Source of the DNA: Cupriavidus consociatus
Lineage (GTDB): Bacteria; Pseudomonadota; Gammaproteobacteria; Burkholderiales; Burkholderiaceae
Length of the DNA stretch: 64,000 nucleotides
Assembly: GCF_017814975.1 (NCBI RefSeq)
Contig: NZ_JAGIQA010000012.1
Span: 124,001-188,000 of the forward strand
Direction of reading: 5' to 3'
The position numbers were made by a program, and so were the translations under genes. Under the pieces are notes generated by a model. That model saw only the letters and a list, made by a program, of their open reading frames with translations, was not told the origin of the DNA and did no database searches. Positions 9,088 through 18,443 of the stretch are shown here, piece by piece (within the stretch, counting starts at the first letter, position 1; each line of letters starts with the position of its first letter).

Positions 9088-10191
9088 CTAGCCTTGGTAA
9101 GACATGGCGCGGCGATACCACTCGTGGAAGTGCTGCATGCCATCTTCCATCGGCGACTGGTACGGCCCGACCTCGCTGGTGCCCCGCTTCAGCAGCGCCA
9201 GGCGGCCGGCGTCCATGCGCTCGGCGATCTCGTCGTCCTCGATGCAGGTTTCCATATAGGCGGCGCGCTCGGCCTCGACAAACTCGCGCTCGAACAGCGC
9301 AATTTCCTCGGGATAGTAGAACTCCACCACGTTGCGGGTCTTGCGCGGCCCCAGCGGATGCAGCGTCGAGATCACCAGCACGTTCGGATACCACTCCACC
9401 ATGATGTTGGGGTAGTAGGTCAACCAGATCGCGCCGTGCTTGGGCAGCACGCCGTTGTTGAAGCGCAGCACCGCGTCGTGCCATTTCTGGTACGTCGGGC
9501 TGCCCGGGCGCTTCAGGCCCGCATGCAGGCCCACGGTCTGCACGCTGTGCCATTCGCCGAACTCCCATTTCAGGTCGTCGCACGAGACAAAGCTGCCGAG
9601 CCCCGGATGGAACGGCACGACGTGATAATCCTCCAGGTAGACCTCGATAAAGGTCTTCCAGTTGTAGTCACAGTCGTGCACTTCGACGTGGTCAAGCATG
9701 TAGCCGTCGAAGTTCAGGTCCTGCGCCACGCCCAGTCTGGCGAGGTCGGCACGCACATCGCGCTTGCCGTCGAACAGCAGCCCGTTCCAGTTCTGCAGCG
9801 GCGAGCGCTTCAGGTGCAGGCACGGCTGCTGGTCGAAATGCGGCGCGCCGAGCAGTTCGCCCTTGAGGTCGTAGGTCCAGCGGTGCAGGGGGCAGACGAT
9901 GTTCTGCTTGTTGCCGCGGCCATTGAGCATGATGGCCTGGCGGTGGCGGCACACGTTGGACATCAGTTCCACGCCGGCGGCATTGCGCACCAGCATGCGG
10001 CCCTCGTCCTCGGCCTTGAGCGTGTGGTAGTCGCCGACCTCGGGAACCATCAGTTCGTGGCCGACGTAGCCCGGACCTTGCCTGAACAGCAGTTCCAGTT
10101 CTTGTTGGTGCAGCGTTTCGTCGAAGTAGACGCCGACGGGCAGTTGCGTATCAGCCGGCGCCAGCTTGAGCGCGGTGCTGAGATTGGACAT
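9088..10191 (-). CDS. Rieske-type aromatic ring-hydroxylating oxygenase alpha subunit family
   Basis: 367 residues from the ATG at 10191 (MSNLSTALKL). The Rieske [2Fe-2S] ligands are C81-x-H83 and C100-x-x-H103 (CRHRQ ... CPLHRW). The catalytic domain follows with the mononuclear-iron region around NWKTFIEVYLEDYHVVPFHP, which supplies the two histidines; the C-terminal carboxylate is less clear. Such enzymes hydroxylate or demethylate small organics with electrons from a separate reductase. No reductase or beta subunit is adjacent, suggesting a stand-alone Rieske monooxygenase with a distant partner. Substrate not predictable; GbcA-like quaternary-amine oxygenases have similar size. A terminator follows. 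Confidence 0.87.
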   Translation of the reverse strand: MSNLSTALKLAPADTQLPVGVYFDETLHQQELELLFRQGPGYVGHELMVPEVGDYHTLKAEDEGRMLVRNAAGVELMSNVCRHRQAIMLNGRGNKQNIVCPLHRWTYDLKGELLGAPHFDQQPCLHLKRSPLQNWNGLLFDGKRDVRADLARLGVAQDLNFDGYMLDHVEVHDCDYNWKTFIEVYLEDYHVVPFHPGLGSFVSCDDLKWEFGEWHSVQTVGLHAGLKRPGSPTYQKWHDAVLRFNNGVLPKHGAIWLTYYPNIMVEWYPNVLVISTLHPLGPRKTRNVVEFYYPEEIALFEREFVEAERAAYMETCIEDDEIAERMDAGRLALLKRGTSEVGPYQSPMEDGMQHFHEWYRRAMSYQG

Positions 10192-10582
10192 TATCCCCAC
10201 TCCCAGATGAACAGGTGAAAGCAGTGAACAACCCAACCATCGAAAATTGAATCGATTTGGGAAACACGGCCGCGGGTTGGAAGCATTCCATCGGGACCCC
10301 TGCGGCGAACGGGGGATTGTACCCGACCCAAAAAGTTAAGGGACTGATTTTTTTGCCTTTTTAGCGAAAAAGTCGACCCGGGTCGTCATCGGGGTGCCGT
10401 ACCGGGCGCATTCGGAAAGACGACCCGAGCGCACAAGTCACATATGCCCCGACGCCACTCCGTTGCCACGCCATTGCTGTCCACTTACGCATGCTCAAGG
10501 ATGGGGCAAGCGCTTGCTTTGGCGTAAAATCCGGGCTTCCCCATCCGGGTTTTCCCCCGGCGCCATATTCTCAGGGCCCTAC
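10192..10582. other. 391-bp divergent intergenic region (Rieske gene / xseB)
   Basis: No gene seen. A TACAAT-like -10 for the Rieske gene lies at 10316-10321 (minus strand) and a TAAAAT -10-like hexamer for xseB at 10525-10530 (plus strand); neither has a convincing -35. A 12-bp perfect palindrome CGACCCGGGTCG lies at 10374-10385 and T-runs at 10349-10363. Nothing else was recognised. Confidence 0.5.
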
Positions 10583-10894
10583 ATGCCAAAGACGACGACC
10601 GCTGCGGTCCAGACCGAAGACACCACCACGGCCTCCGCGCCACCCGCTTCCTATGAAGCGGCGATGGCCGAGCTCGAGACCCTGGTGGCCAGCATGGAGA
10701 GCGGCGAACTGCCGCTCGAGGCTTCGCTGGCGGCCTACCGCCGCGGCGCCGAGCTGGTGCGCTACTGCCAGCAGAAGCTGGAGCGCGTCGAGCAGCAGGT
10801 CAGGGTGCTGGAAGGCGAGGTGCTGAAGCCGCTCGCCGGCGAAGGCAACGGCGGCAACGGGATCCATGGCGCGCAGGAGGCGGACGAGGCATGA
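10583..10894 (+). CDS. xseB: exodeoxyribonuclease VII small subunit
   Basis: 103 residues from the ATG at 10583. The family core [40 protein letters not shown] and a C-terminal helical segment ending in VRVLEGE are present, framed by disordered tails. Several XseB subunits bind the XseA large subunit to form exonuclease VII, which degrades single-stranded DNA bidirectionally. The frame is open far upstream, but the region before 10583 has no coding character. The stop overlaps the ispA start (ATGA), indicating translational coupling in an xseB-ispA-dxs operon. Confidence 0.93.
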   Translation: MPKTTTAAVQTEDTTTASAPPASYEAAMAELETLVASMESGELPLEASLAAYRRGAELVRYCQQKLERVEQQVRVLEGEVLKPLAGEGNGGNGIHGAQEADEA

Positions 10895-11775
10895 CCGATT
10901 TCGCCCAGTGGATGCAGGCGCAGGGCGCTCGCACCGAAGCCGCGCTGCAAGCGGCGTTGCCCGACGCCAACACCGTGCCGCATACGCTGCACGAAGCCAT
11001 GCGCTATGCTGCACTGAGCGGCGGCAAGCGCGTGCGGCCGCTGCTGGTGCACGCTGCCGGCGAGGTCAGCGGGGCCGACCCCGCCGCCTGCGATGCCGCG
11101 GCCTGCGCGGTGGAGATGATCCACGCCTACTCGCTGGTCCACGACGACATGCCGTGCATGGACGACGATGACCTGCGCCGCGGCCGGCCCACCGTACACA
11201 AGGCCTACGACGAGGCCACCGCGCTGCTGGTGGGCGACGCGCTGCAGACCCAGGCCTTCGTCGTGCTGGCCGGCGCCGAGGCGGTCGCCCCGGCGGCACG
11301 GCTGAAGCTCGTGGCGGAGCTGGCGCAGGCATCGGGTTCGACCGGCATGGCCGGCGGCCAGGCGATCGACCTGCAGAACGTGGGCCGCGCGATGACGCGC
11401 GCCGCGCTCGAGGCCATGCACCGGATGAAGACCGGTGCGCTGCTGCGCGCCAGTGTGCGCATGGGCGCGCTGTGTGGCGAAATCGACGCCAGCGGGCTGG
11501 CCGAGCTGGACAAGTATGCGGCGGCGGTGGGATTGGCGTTCCAGGTGGTTGACGATATTCTGGACGTCACCGCGGATACCGCCACGCTGGGCAAGACCGC
11601 CGGCAAGGACGCCGCGCATGACAAGCCGACCTACGTGTCGCTGATGGGCCTGGCAGCGGCGCGCGATCTGGCCGGGGCGTTGCGCACCGAGGCGCATGCG
11701 GCGCTGGCCGGCTTCGGCAGCCGCGCGGCCCGCCTGGCTGACCTGGCGGACCTGATCGTGCTGCGCACACACTGA
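10891..11775 (+). CDS. ispA: (2E,6E)-farnesyl diphosphate synthase
   Basis: A 294-residue trans-prenyltransferase. The first Asp-rich motif is [16 protein letters not shown] and the second is VVDDILD, each binding Mg2+-diphosphate. GGKRVRPLL near residue 45 binds IPP. It condenses DMAPP/GPP with IPP to farnesyl diphosphate for ubiquinone, undecaprenyl phosphate and other isoprenoids. It lies between xseB (ATGA overlap) and dxs, the usual proteobacterial operon. Length and motif spacing fit a short-chain synthase rather than an octaprenyl synthase. Confidence 0.95.
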   Translation: MTDFAQWMQAQGARTEAALQAALPDANTVPHTLHEAMRYAALSGGKRVRPLLVHAAGEVSGADPAACDAAACAVEMIHAYSLVHDDMPCMDDDDLRRGRPTVHKAYDEATALLVGDALQTQAFVVLAGAEAVAPAARLKLVAELAQASGSTGMAGGQAIDLQNVGRAMTRAALEAMHRMKTGALLRASVRMGALCGEIDASGLAELDKYAAAVGLAFQVVDDILDVTADTATLGKTAGKDAAHDKPTYVSLMGLAAARDLAGALRTEAHAALAGFGSRAARLADLADLIVLRTH

Positions 11776-11818
11776 AATGACGAGCCGGACGAAAGAAACC
11801 GGCGGCCGAACGGAAATC

Positions 11819-13735
11819 ATGACCTACGCACTCCTCAAGAAGATTGACGCCCCCGCAGACCTGCGCAAGCTCGACCGGCGCGAGCTCCAGACGCTCGCGG
11901 ATGAACTGCGCGCCTATGTGCTGGAGTCGGTCTCGCAGACCGGCGGCCACCTGTCTTCGAACCTCGGCACGGTCGAGCTGACCATTGCGCTTCACTACGT
12001 CTTCAACACCCCCGACGACCGGCTGGTGTGGGACGTGGGCCACCAGAGCTACCCGCACAAGATCCTGACCGGGCGCCGCGAGCGCATGGGCACGCTGCGC
12101 CAGTGGGGCGGCATCTCGGGCTTCCCGCGCCGCAGCGAGAGCAAATACGACACCTTCGGCACCGCGCATTCGTCGACATCGATTTCGGCCGCGCTGGGCA
12201 TGGCGCTGGGCGCACGCACGCTGGGCGAAAAGCGCGTCTCGGTGGCGGTGATCGGTGACGGCGCCATGACGGCGGGCATGGCCTTCGAGGCGCTGAACAA
12301 CGCGGGTGTGTACAAGGACCTGCCGCTGGTGGTGGTGCTCAACGACAACGACATGTCGATCTCGCCGCCGGTGGGCGCGCTCAACCGCCATCTGGCGCGG
12401 CTGCTGAGCGGCCAGTTCTACGCGGCAACCAAGAAGGGCATCGAGAAGGTGCTGTCGGTGGCGCCGCCGGTGCTGGAATTCGCCAAGCGCTTCGAGGAGC
12501 ACGCCAAGGGCATGATGGTGCCGGCGACGCTGTTCGAGGAATTCGGCTTCAACTACATCGGCCCGATCGATGGCCATGACCTGAACTCGCTGGTGCCAAC
12601 ACTGCAGAACATCCGCGAGCGCGCGCTGGAAGGCGCCGGTCCGCAGTTCCTGCACGTGGTGACCAAGAAGGGCCAGGGCTACAAGCTGGCCGAGGCCGAC
12701 CCGATCCTGTACCACGGCCCGGGCAAGTTCAACCCGGCCGAAGGCATCCGCCCGGCCGCCAAGCCGGCGCGCAAGACCTACACGCAGGTGTTCGGCGATT
12801 GGCTGTGCGACATGGCCGCCGCCGACAAGCGCCTGGTCGGCATCACCCCGGCGATGCGCGAAGGCTCGGGGATGGTCGAGTTCGAGCGGCGCTTTCCGGA
12901 GCGCTACTACGATGTCGGCATCGCCGAGCAGCACGCTGTGACCTTTGCCGGCGGCCTGGCGTGCGAAGGCCTGAAGCCGGTGGTAGCGATCTACTCCACT
13001 TTCCTGCAGCGCGGCTATGACCAATTGATCCACGACGTGGCACTGCAGGACCTGCCGGTGGTGTTCGCGCTGGACCGCGCCGGCCTGGTCGGCGCCGATG
13101 GCGCCACCCACGCGGGTGCCTACGATATCGCCTACCTGCGCTGCATCCCCAACATGATGGTGATGACGCCGTCGGACGAGAGCGAGTGCCGCCAGCTGCT
13201 GACCACCGCGTTCCACCAGGATTGCCCGACCGCGGTGCGCTACCCGCGCGGCTCCGGCCCGGGCGCGGCGATTGTTGCCGAACTGGCTGGCGTGCCGGTC
13301 GGCAAGGGCGTGGTGCGCCGCGAAGGCGCCGCGCGCGCCGGCCAGCGCGTCGGCTTCCTGGCCTTCGGCTCGATGCTGCATCCGGCCCTGGGCGCCGCCG
13401 AGGCGCTGGATGCAACCGTCGCCGACATGCGCTTTGTCAAGCCACTCGACGTGGAGCTGGTCAAGCGCCTGGCCGCCGGGCACGACTTCCTGGTCACGGT
13501 GGAAGAGGGCAGCGTGATGGGCGGCGCGGGCAGCGCCGTGCTCGAGGCGCTGTCCGAAGCCGGCATCGATATCCCGGTGCTGGTTCTGGGCCTGCCCGAC
13601 CGCTTCGTCGATCATGGCGACCCGGCCTATCTGCTGCAGCAGTGCGGGCTGGATGCGGCCGGCATCGAGCGCTCGGTGCGGCAGCGTTTCGGCCTGGACC
13701 AGCCCAAGGTCTCTGTCGCTTCGCGCGTGGCCTGA
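11819..13735 (+). CDS. dxs: 1-deoxy-D-xylulose-5-phosphate synthase
   Basis: 638 residues from the ATG at 11819 ([10 protein letters not shown]), GGAA upstream; an in-frame ATG at 11777 would add 14 residues unlike the family. Thiamine diphosphate-binding [18 protein letters not shown] lies near residue 150 and the catalytic Glu region is [13 protein letters not shown] near 375. The transketolase N-terminal, pyrimidine-binding and C-terminal domains are all present. The enzyme makes DXP from pyruvate and glyceraldehyde 3-phosphate, the entry step of the MEP pathway, and is co-operonic with ispA, which uses its end products. Confidence 0.96.
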   Translation: MTYALLKKIDAPADLRKLDRRELQTLADELRAYVLESVSQTGGHLSSNLGTVELTIALHYVFNTPDDRLVWDVGHQSYPHKILTGRRERMGTLRQWGGISGFPRRSESKYDTFGTAHSSTSISAALGMALGARTLGEKRVSVAVIGDGAMTAGMAFEALNNAGVYKDLPLVVVLNDNDMSISPPVGALNRHLARLLSGQFYAATKKGIEKVLSVAPPVLEFAKRFEEHAKGMMVPATLFEEFGFNYIGPIDGHDLNSLVPTLQNIRERALEGAGPQFLHVVTKKGQGYKLAEADPILYHGPGKFNPAEGIRPAAKPARKTYTQVFGDWLCDMAAADKRLVGITPAMREGSGMVEFERRFPERYYDVGIAEQHAVTFAGGLACEGLKPVVAIYSTFLQRGYDQLIHDVALQDLPVVFALDRAGLVGADGATHAGAYDIAYLRCIPNMMVMTPSDESECRQLLTTAFHQDCPTAVRYPRGSGPGAAIVAELAGVPVGKGVVRREGAARAGQRVGFLAFGSMLHPALGAAEALDATVADMRFVKPLDVELVKRLAAGHDFLVTVEEGSVMGGAGSAVLEALSEAGIDIPVLVLGLPDRFVDHGDPAYLLQQCGLDAAGIERSVRQRFGLDQPKVSVASRVA

Positions 13736-13992
13736 CCGCTGCCGGCGTTTTCACGATGTGATACCGGCGGCTGGCCGGGATCACCCGCGCCGGCCAGGGG
13801 ATTTGGCCCTCGGCAACGAGTGCGTCCAAATTCCCTTAAACTCCCCCTTTTTGTGTTCGCAGCTGCGGGTCGGCGCACCCTGTGCCGGGTCCCGTGGTTT
13901 CACACTCGTTGCGTGGCATGGATGGACTGCGAAAATGCCGCGACCGTAAGGTCCTGTGCCAACCGCTGGCGCAGCCCTGGAGGAAACCGTAG

Positions 13993-14796
13993 ATGAATGA
14001 CATCAATCCCGCCTTCGTGATGCCCGACGTCCAGTCGAGCCTCGACACCCGCCAGATTCCCATCCAGCGCGTCGGTGTCAAGGGCGTGCGATATCCCGTG
14101 ACCCTGAAGACCCCGACCGGCACCGTGCCGAGCGTGGGTACCTTCAACCTCGACGTGCACCTGCCGGCGGACCAGAAGGGCACGCACATGTCGCGCTTCG
14201 TCGCGCTGCTCGAAGAAGAGCGCGCGCCGCTGGAGCTGGCCAGCTTCCGCCTGCTGCTCGACAAGATGCTGGAAAAGCTGGAAGCCGAGGCGGGCCGCAT
14301 CGAGGTCACCTTCCCGTACTTCATCAGCAAGATCGCGCCGGTGTCGGGCGTGGAGTCGCTGCTGGACTATGAGGTCACGCTGACCGGCGAAGTGCGCAAC
14401 GGCCAGACGCGCGTGTTCCTGAAGGCAATGGTGCCGGTGACCAGCCTGTGCCCGTGCTCGAAGAAGATCTCGCAGTACGGCGCGCATAATCAGCGCTCGC
14501 ATATCACGATGGACGTGGAACTGGCCGCGGAGCTGCCGGTGGAAGCGCTGGTGCGGATGGCCGAGGAAGAGGCATCGTGCGAACTGTGGGGCCTGCTCAA
14601 GCGCCCGGACGAGAAGTTCGTTACCGAGCGTGCCTACGAGAACCCCAAGTTCGTCGAAGACCTGGTGCGCGATATCGCGATGCGGCTGAATGCGGATGAC
14701 CGCATCGTGGCTTATGTGCTGGAGGCGGAGAACTTCGAGTCGATCCACAACCACAGCGCGTATGCGGTGATCGAGCGGGACAAGCGGGTGAACTGA
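13993..14796 (+). CDS. folE2: GTP cyclohydrolase I, FolE2 type (IB)
   Basis: 267 residues with a strong GGAGG-type site 10 bp upstream. The type IB catalytic segment [20 protein letters not shown] contains the conserved Cys and His that define FolE2 rather than zinc-dependent FolE. It converts GTP to 7,8-dihydroneopterin triphosphate for folate. FolE2 can use metals other than zinc and is often zinc-starvation induced in other bacteria, but I did not recognise a Zur box in the 257 bp upstream. A bidirectional terminator separates it from tsaD. Confidence 0.94.
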   Translation: MNDINPAFVMPDVQSSLDTRQIPIQRVGVKGVRYPVTLKTPTGTVPSVGTFNLDVHLPADQKGTHMSRFVALLEEERAPLELASFRLLLDKMLEKLEAEAGRIEVTFPYFISKIAPVSGVESLLDYEVTLTGEVRNGQTRVFLKAMVPVTSLCPCSKKISQYGAHNQRSHITMDVELAAELPVEALVRMAEEEASCELWGLLKRPDEKFVTERAYENPKFVEDLVRDIAMRLNADDRIVAYVLEAENFESIHNHSAYAVIERDKRVN

Positions 14797-14815
14797 TCCG
14801 GTTCTCGCCGATATG

Positions 14816-14845
14816 AAAAAAAGCCACCGCATGCGGTGGCTTTTT
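14816..14845. terminator. Bidirectional intrinsic terminator between folE2 and tsaD
   Basis: GCCACCGC / GCGGTGGC stem at 14823-14840 flanked by A7 on the left and T5 on the right, so it works for folE2 (plus) and the convergent tsaD (minus). Confidence 0.92.
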
Positions 14846-14870
14846 CTTTGGCTATTTGGCGAGCAAACCG

Positions 14871-15905
14871 TCAGGCTGCGGACGGCAGCCGGATATCCGC
14901 CAGGTCCCACCTCGGCGTCACGCCATAGCCATACTCGCGCCGCGCCAGTTCCGGCGCCGCCTGCAACCGCTTTGCGCCGGCAAACGCAATCATCGCGCCG
15001 TTATCGGTGCAGAACGCCAGGTCCGGATAAAACACGTCGATCCTGCGCTGCTTGCCGAGCTGGTCCAGCCGCTCGCGCAGCTGCCGGTTGGCGCCGACGC
15101 CGCCGGCCACCACCAGCCGCTTGTGGCCGGTCTGCTTGAGCGCCGCGAACGATTTGGCCGCCAGCACATCGACGATCGCGTCGACAAAGGCCCGCGCCAG
15201 GTTGGCCCGGTCCTGCTCGCAGGTATTGGACAGCTTGCGGGTTTGCGTCAGCACCGCGGTCTTCAGCCCGGCGAAGGAGAAATCGAGATTGCCCGAATGC
15301 AGCATCGGCCGCGGCAGCGCGAACGCATCCGGCGTGCCGAACTCGGCCAGCCGCGACACCTCCGGACCGCCGGGATACCCCAGCCCGAGTAGCTTGGCGG
15401 TCTTGTCGAAGGCCTCGCCCGCGGCATCGTCGAGCGTCTCGCCCAGCAGCGCATAGTCGCCGACGCCGCGCACGTCCATCAGCTGGGTATGCCCGCCGGA
15501 CACCAGCAGCGCCACGAACGGGAACGGCGGCGGCTCGCGCGTCAGCAGCGGCGACAGCAGGTGGCCCTCGAGATGATGCACACCGACCATCGGCACGTTC
15601 AGCGCGAAGCCGAGCGCATTGGCGACCGAGGCGCCGACCAGCAGCGCGCCGGCAAGGCCCGGCCCCTGGGTAAAGGCGATGGCGTCGATGTCCTGGCGGG
15701 TGCGGCCGGCATCGGCCAGCACCTGCTCCAGCAACGGCAGCACACGGCGGATATGGTCGCGCGAGGCCAGTTCGGGAACCACGCCACCATAGTCGCGGTG
15801 CATGGCGATCTGCGAATGCAGTGCATGCGCCAGCAGGCCGGCCTCGGTGTCATAGAGGGCCAGCCCGGTTTCGTCGCAGGAAGATTCGATGCCGAGGACA
15901 AGCAT
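14871..15905 (-). CDS. tsaD: tRNA N6-adenosine threonylcarbamoyltransferase
   Basis: 344 residues from the ATG at 15905 ([17 protein letters not shown]); the frame extends upstream without family similarity. Kae1/TsaD landmarks: GIESSCDET at the N-terminus, metal ligands in [12 protein letters not shown] (two His), GGHTQL, and the C-terminal [12 protein letters not shown]. With TsaB/E it transfers the threonylcarbamoyl group to A37 of ANN-decoding tRNAs. Divergent from the flavoprotein gene; promoter region contains a TACAAT near 16010. Confidence 0.95.
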   Translation of the reverse strand: MLVLGIESSCDETGLALYDTEAGLLAHALHSQIAMHRDYGGVVPELASRDHIRRVLPLLEQVLADAGRTRQDIDAIAFTQGPGLAGALLVGASVANALGFALNVPMVGVHHLEGHLLSPLLTREPPPFPFVALLVSGGHTQLMDVRGVGDYALLGETLDDAAGEAFDKTAKLLGLGYPGGPEVSRLAEFGTPDAFALPRPMLHSGNLDFSFAGLKTAVLTQTRKLSNTCEQDRANLARAFVDAIVDVLAAKSFAALKQTGHKRLVVAGGVGANRQLRERLDQLGKQRRIDVFYPDLAFCTDNGAMIAFAGAKRLQAAPELARREYGYGVTPRWDLADIRLPSAA

Positions 15906-16062
15906 GAGGAAGGATCCGAAGGCCGCCGCAACAGGCGGAACGGCCGTCGAAACAACAGGTTGCAGGAAAGCGGGCAGGGTAGCACAGCGGCGCGCGGCGT
16001 GCTTTTCGCTACAATCTGCCCTTTCTTTAGTGGTGGCAACAGATGGATTGGCGAGGCGGGCA

Positions 16063-17322
16063 ATGAGCGGGGCGACGGGAACCCGGACGGGCCGGTATGA
16101 CGTGGCCGTGCTGGGCGCGGGCGCGGCCGGCATGATGTGCGCCGCCGTCGCGGGCCAGAACGGCGCCAGCGTGGTGCTGGTCGATCACGCCACCAGGCTT
16201 GCCGAGAAGATCCGCATTTCAGGCGGCGGCCGCTGCAATTTCACCAACCTGCAGGCCGGGCCGGCCAATTACCTGTCGTCCAATCCGCACTTCTGCCGTT
16301 CGGCACTGGCGCGCTACACGCCGCAGGACTTCCTCGACCTGATGCGCCGCCACGGCATCGCCTGGCATGAGAAGCATCGCGGCCAGCTGTTCTGCAATGA
16401 CAGCGCCGAGGATGTGATCGCCATGCTGCGCGCCGAATGCGACACCGGCCGCGTACGCTGGCAGACCGGTTGTTCGGTGACGGAAGTCCGCCGCGACGGC
16501 GATGACTTCGTGTTGCTGACCTCCACCGGCACGATCCGCGCCGGCGCACTGGTGGTGGCAACCGGCGGCCTGTCGATCCCCAAGATCGGCGCCACCGACT
16601 TCGGCTACCGCATCGCGCGCCAGTTCGGTCTGGGCCTCGCCGAAACCCGGCCGGCGCTGGTGCCGCTGACCTTCGACGGCAAGGACTGGGCCCCGTTCGC
16701 GCCGTTGGCCGGCGTGTCGCTGGAAGTCGATGTCGCCACCGGCAACGGCAAGATGGCCGGCGCGTTCCGGGAAGACCTGCTGTGGACGCACCGCGGGCTG
16801 TCCGGGCCGGCGGTGCTGCAGATCTCGAGCTACTGGAAGCCGGGCACGCCGATCGCCATCGATTTGTTCGACGGCGAAGACGCCGCGGCCTGGCTGCTGG
16901 AGCAGAAGGGCGGCAGCCGCAAGCACCTCGGCAACCTGCTGGCGCAGCGGCTGCCGGCGCGGCTGGCCGACGCATGGTGCGCGGCCGCCGGCGTCGATGC
17001 CGCCATGCCCCTGCACGATGTCACGGACAAGGGATTGCGCAAGCTTGGTGCATCGCTCAACGGCTGGCGCATCGTGCCGTCGGGCACCGAAGGTTATCGC
17101 AAGGCTGAGGTGACAATCGGCGGCGTCGATACGCGCGCGCTGTCCTCCACGACGATGATGGCGCGCGAGGTGCCAGGGCTCTATTTCATCGGCGAGGTCG
17201 TCGATGTGACCGGCTGGCTGGGTGGCTACAACTTTCAATGGGCCTGGGCGTCCGGCGTGGCGGCAGGCAAGGCGGTGGCCGAGGCCAGCCGCAGCGCGGT
17301 CGCGGGGCAATCCGTGGCCTGA
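16063..17322 (+). CDS. NAD(P)/FAD-dependent oxidoreductase, HI0933/YhiN family
   Basis: 419 residues from the ATG at 16063. The FAD-binding motif is [21 protein letters not shown] near residue 15, followed by [14 protein letters not shown], diagnostic of the HI0933 family, and [18 protein letters not shown]-terminal [19 protein letters not shown] closes the FAD site. The biochemical role of this widespread family is not established. It is monocistronic, divergent from tsaD and upstream of the rpsU promoter. Confidence 0.88.
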   Translation: MSGATGTRTGRYDVAVLGAGAAGMMCAAVAGQNGASVVLVDHATRLAEKIRISGGGRCNFTNLQAGPANYLSSNPHFCRSALARYTPQDFLDLMRRHGIAWHEKHRGQLFCNDSAEDVIAMLRAECDTGRVRWQTGCSVTEVRRDGDDFVLLTSTGTIRAGALVVATGGLSIPKIGATDFGYRIARQFGLGLAETRPALVPLTFDGKDWAPFAPLAGVSLEVDVATGNGKMAGAFREDLLWTHRGLSGPAVLQISSYWKPGTPIAIDLFDGEDAAAWLLEQKGGSRKHLGNLLAQRLPARLADAWCAAAGVDAAMPLHDVTDKGLRKLGASLNGWRIVPSGTEGYRKAEVTIGGVDTRALSSTTMMAREVPGLYFIGEVVDVTGWLGGYNFQWAWASGVAAGKAVAEASRSAVAGQSVA

Positions 17323-17399
17323 TCACCGGCCCTGCCTGGGCCCGGAACGCCGCTTTTCAGTGTCCGTTGCGCGCCACTTCCGTGCTCGGGGCTTGGTGC

Positions 17400-17405
17400 T
17401 ACAAT
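17400..17405 (+). promoter_or_regulatory. rpsU promoter -10
   Basis: TACAAT at 17400-17405, about 50 bp before rpsU; the -35 is weak. A GAAAATC/GATTTTC inverted repeat (17433-17449) lies between the promoter and the start codon, and no AGGAGG-like sequence precedes the ATG. Confidence 0.55.
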
Positions 17406-17454
17406 CCAGAACTTCGTAAAGCCGCTATCCCGAAAATCCTGATTTTCTGGCCAA

Positions 17455-17667
17455 ATGACTACGATCCGTCTCAAGGAAAACGAGCCTTTTGAAGTCGCCT
17501 TGCGCCGTTTCAAGCGCACCGTCGAAAAGAACGGACTGATCCCTGAATTGCGGGCGCGCGAGTTTTACGAAAAGCCCACCGCCGAGCGCAAGCGCAAGAA
17601 GGCCGCCGCTGAAAAGCGCCATTACAAGCGTATCCGCAGCCAGATGCTGCCGAAGAAGCTGTACTGA
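17455..17667 (+). CDS. rpsU: 30S ribosomal protein S21
   Basis: 70 residues: [20 protein letters not shown] at the N-terminus and a basic tail ([15 protein letters not shown], ending MLPKKLY), the standard bS21. It stabilises the 3' end of 16S rRNA near the anti-Shine-Dalgarno. The start has no visible Shine-Dalgarno; a small hairpin sits just upstream. It opens the macromolecular-synthesis cluster rpsU-yqeY-dnaG-rpoD and has its own terminator right after. Confidence 0.97.
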   Translation: MTTIRLKENEPFEVALRRFKRTVEKNGLIPELRAREFYEKPTAERKRKKAAAEKRHYKRIRSQMLPKKLY

Positions 17668-17688
17668 ACCGGGCCCCACGCTTGCATC

Positions 17689-17721
17689 AACCCGCTGTGG
17701 CGCACGCTTCGGCGGGTTTTT
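17689..17721 (+). terminator. rpsU terminator
   Basis: AACCCGC ... GCGGGTT stem with a 14-nt loop region at 17689-17718, followed by TTTTT. It would limit read-through from rpsU into yqeY and so keep S21 output above that of primase and sigma factor. Confidence 0.8.
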
Positions 17722-17793
17722 GCGTTATTGGCCTTGCAGCAGGCGGCTCTCGTCGCCACCTGTGAGTGTCCGCCCACTTTCTGGAAGATCACG

Positions 17794-18243
17794 ATGTCCC
17801 TCAAAGCCCGTATCAGCGAAGACATGAAGACCGCCATGCGCGCCCGCGAAGCGGAGCGCCTTGGCACCATCCGCCTGCTGCTGGCCGCGATCAAGCAGCG
17901 CGAGGTCGACGAGCGCACGGAGCTTGACGATACTGCGGTGCTGGCCGTGGTCGAGAAGCTGATCAAGCAACGCAAGGATTCGATTTCCCAGTTCCAGCAG
18001 GCGGGCCGCCACGACCTGGCCGACAAGGAACTGGCCGAGGTCGAGGTACTGAAGGTCTATATGCCCGCCGCACTGTCCGAGGCAGAAGTCGCCGCCGAAG
18101 TCCAGCAAGCGGTCGCCGCCACCGGGGCGGCCGGGCCGCAGGACATGGGCAAGGTCATGGGCGTGCTCAAGGGCAAGCTCGCCGGCCGAGCCGACATGAC
18201 GGCCGTGTCGGCGCTGGTCAAGGCGGCGCTGGCTCCGAAGTAA
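17794..18243 (+). CDS. GatB/YqeY domain-containing protein
   Basis: 149 residues from the ATG at 17794 (MSLKARISEDM). All-helical YqeY protein: KTAMRAREAERLGTIRLLLA, KLIKQRKDSISQFQQAGR and LAEVEVLKVYMPAALSE are the recognisable blocks. It resembles the tail domain of the GatB amidotransferase subunit that contacts tRNA, but free YqeY has no defined function. Its place between rpsU and dnaG is typical for beta- and some other proteobacteria. Confidence 0.9.
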   Translation: MSLKARISEDMKTAMRAREAERLGTIRLLLAAIKQREVDERTELDDTAVLAVVEKLIKQRKDSISQFQQAGRHDLADKELAEVEVLKVYMPAALSEAEVAAEVQQAVAATGAAGPQDMGKVMGVLKGKLAGRADMTAVSALVKAALAPK

Positions 18244-18346
18244 GTGCTGATTTAATCAGATATAGGCGTGATGCATGCCGGACCCATTGGATTCGGCGTA
18301 GATGCGCGGCGTTGATAACATTGCGGGCGGCCTGGGCGCGCTGCAC

Positions 18347-18352
18347 TACAAT
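18347..18352 (+). promoter_or_regulatory. dnaG promoter -10
   Basis: TACAAT about 90 bp upstream of the dnaG GTG start. A TTGCGG at 18321-18326 is the nearest -35-like hexamer, at a long 20-bp spacing, so the assignment is tentative. Confidence 0.4.
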
Positions 18353-18443
18353 ATTCCGATAGCAACCGGGCGCCGCACCGGTCACGCATTCCTAGAAATT
18401 GCCTCCCGTCGCGGGACGGCCAAGCCTCAGGACGGTCAGTCGG

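Noticed and set aside
13840..13992. Possible riboswitch (folate or ZTP type) upstream of folE2
   Set aside because: CTGGCG-like fragments occur but the conserved ZTP or THF aptamer blocks could not be assembled.
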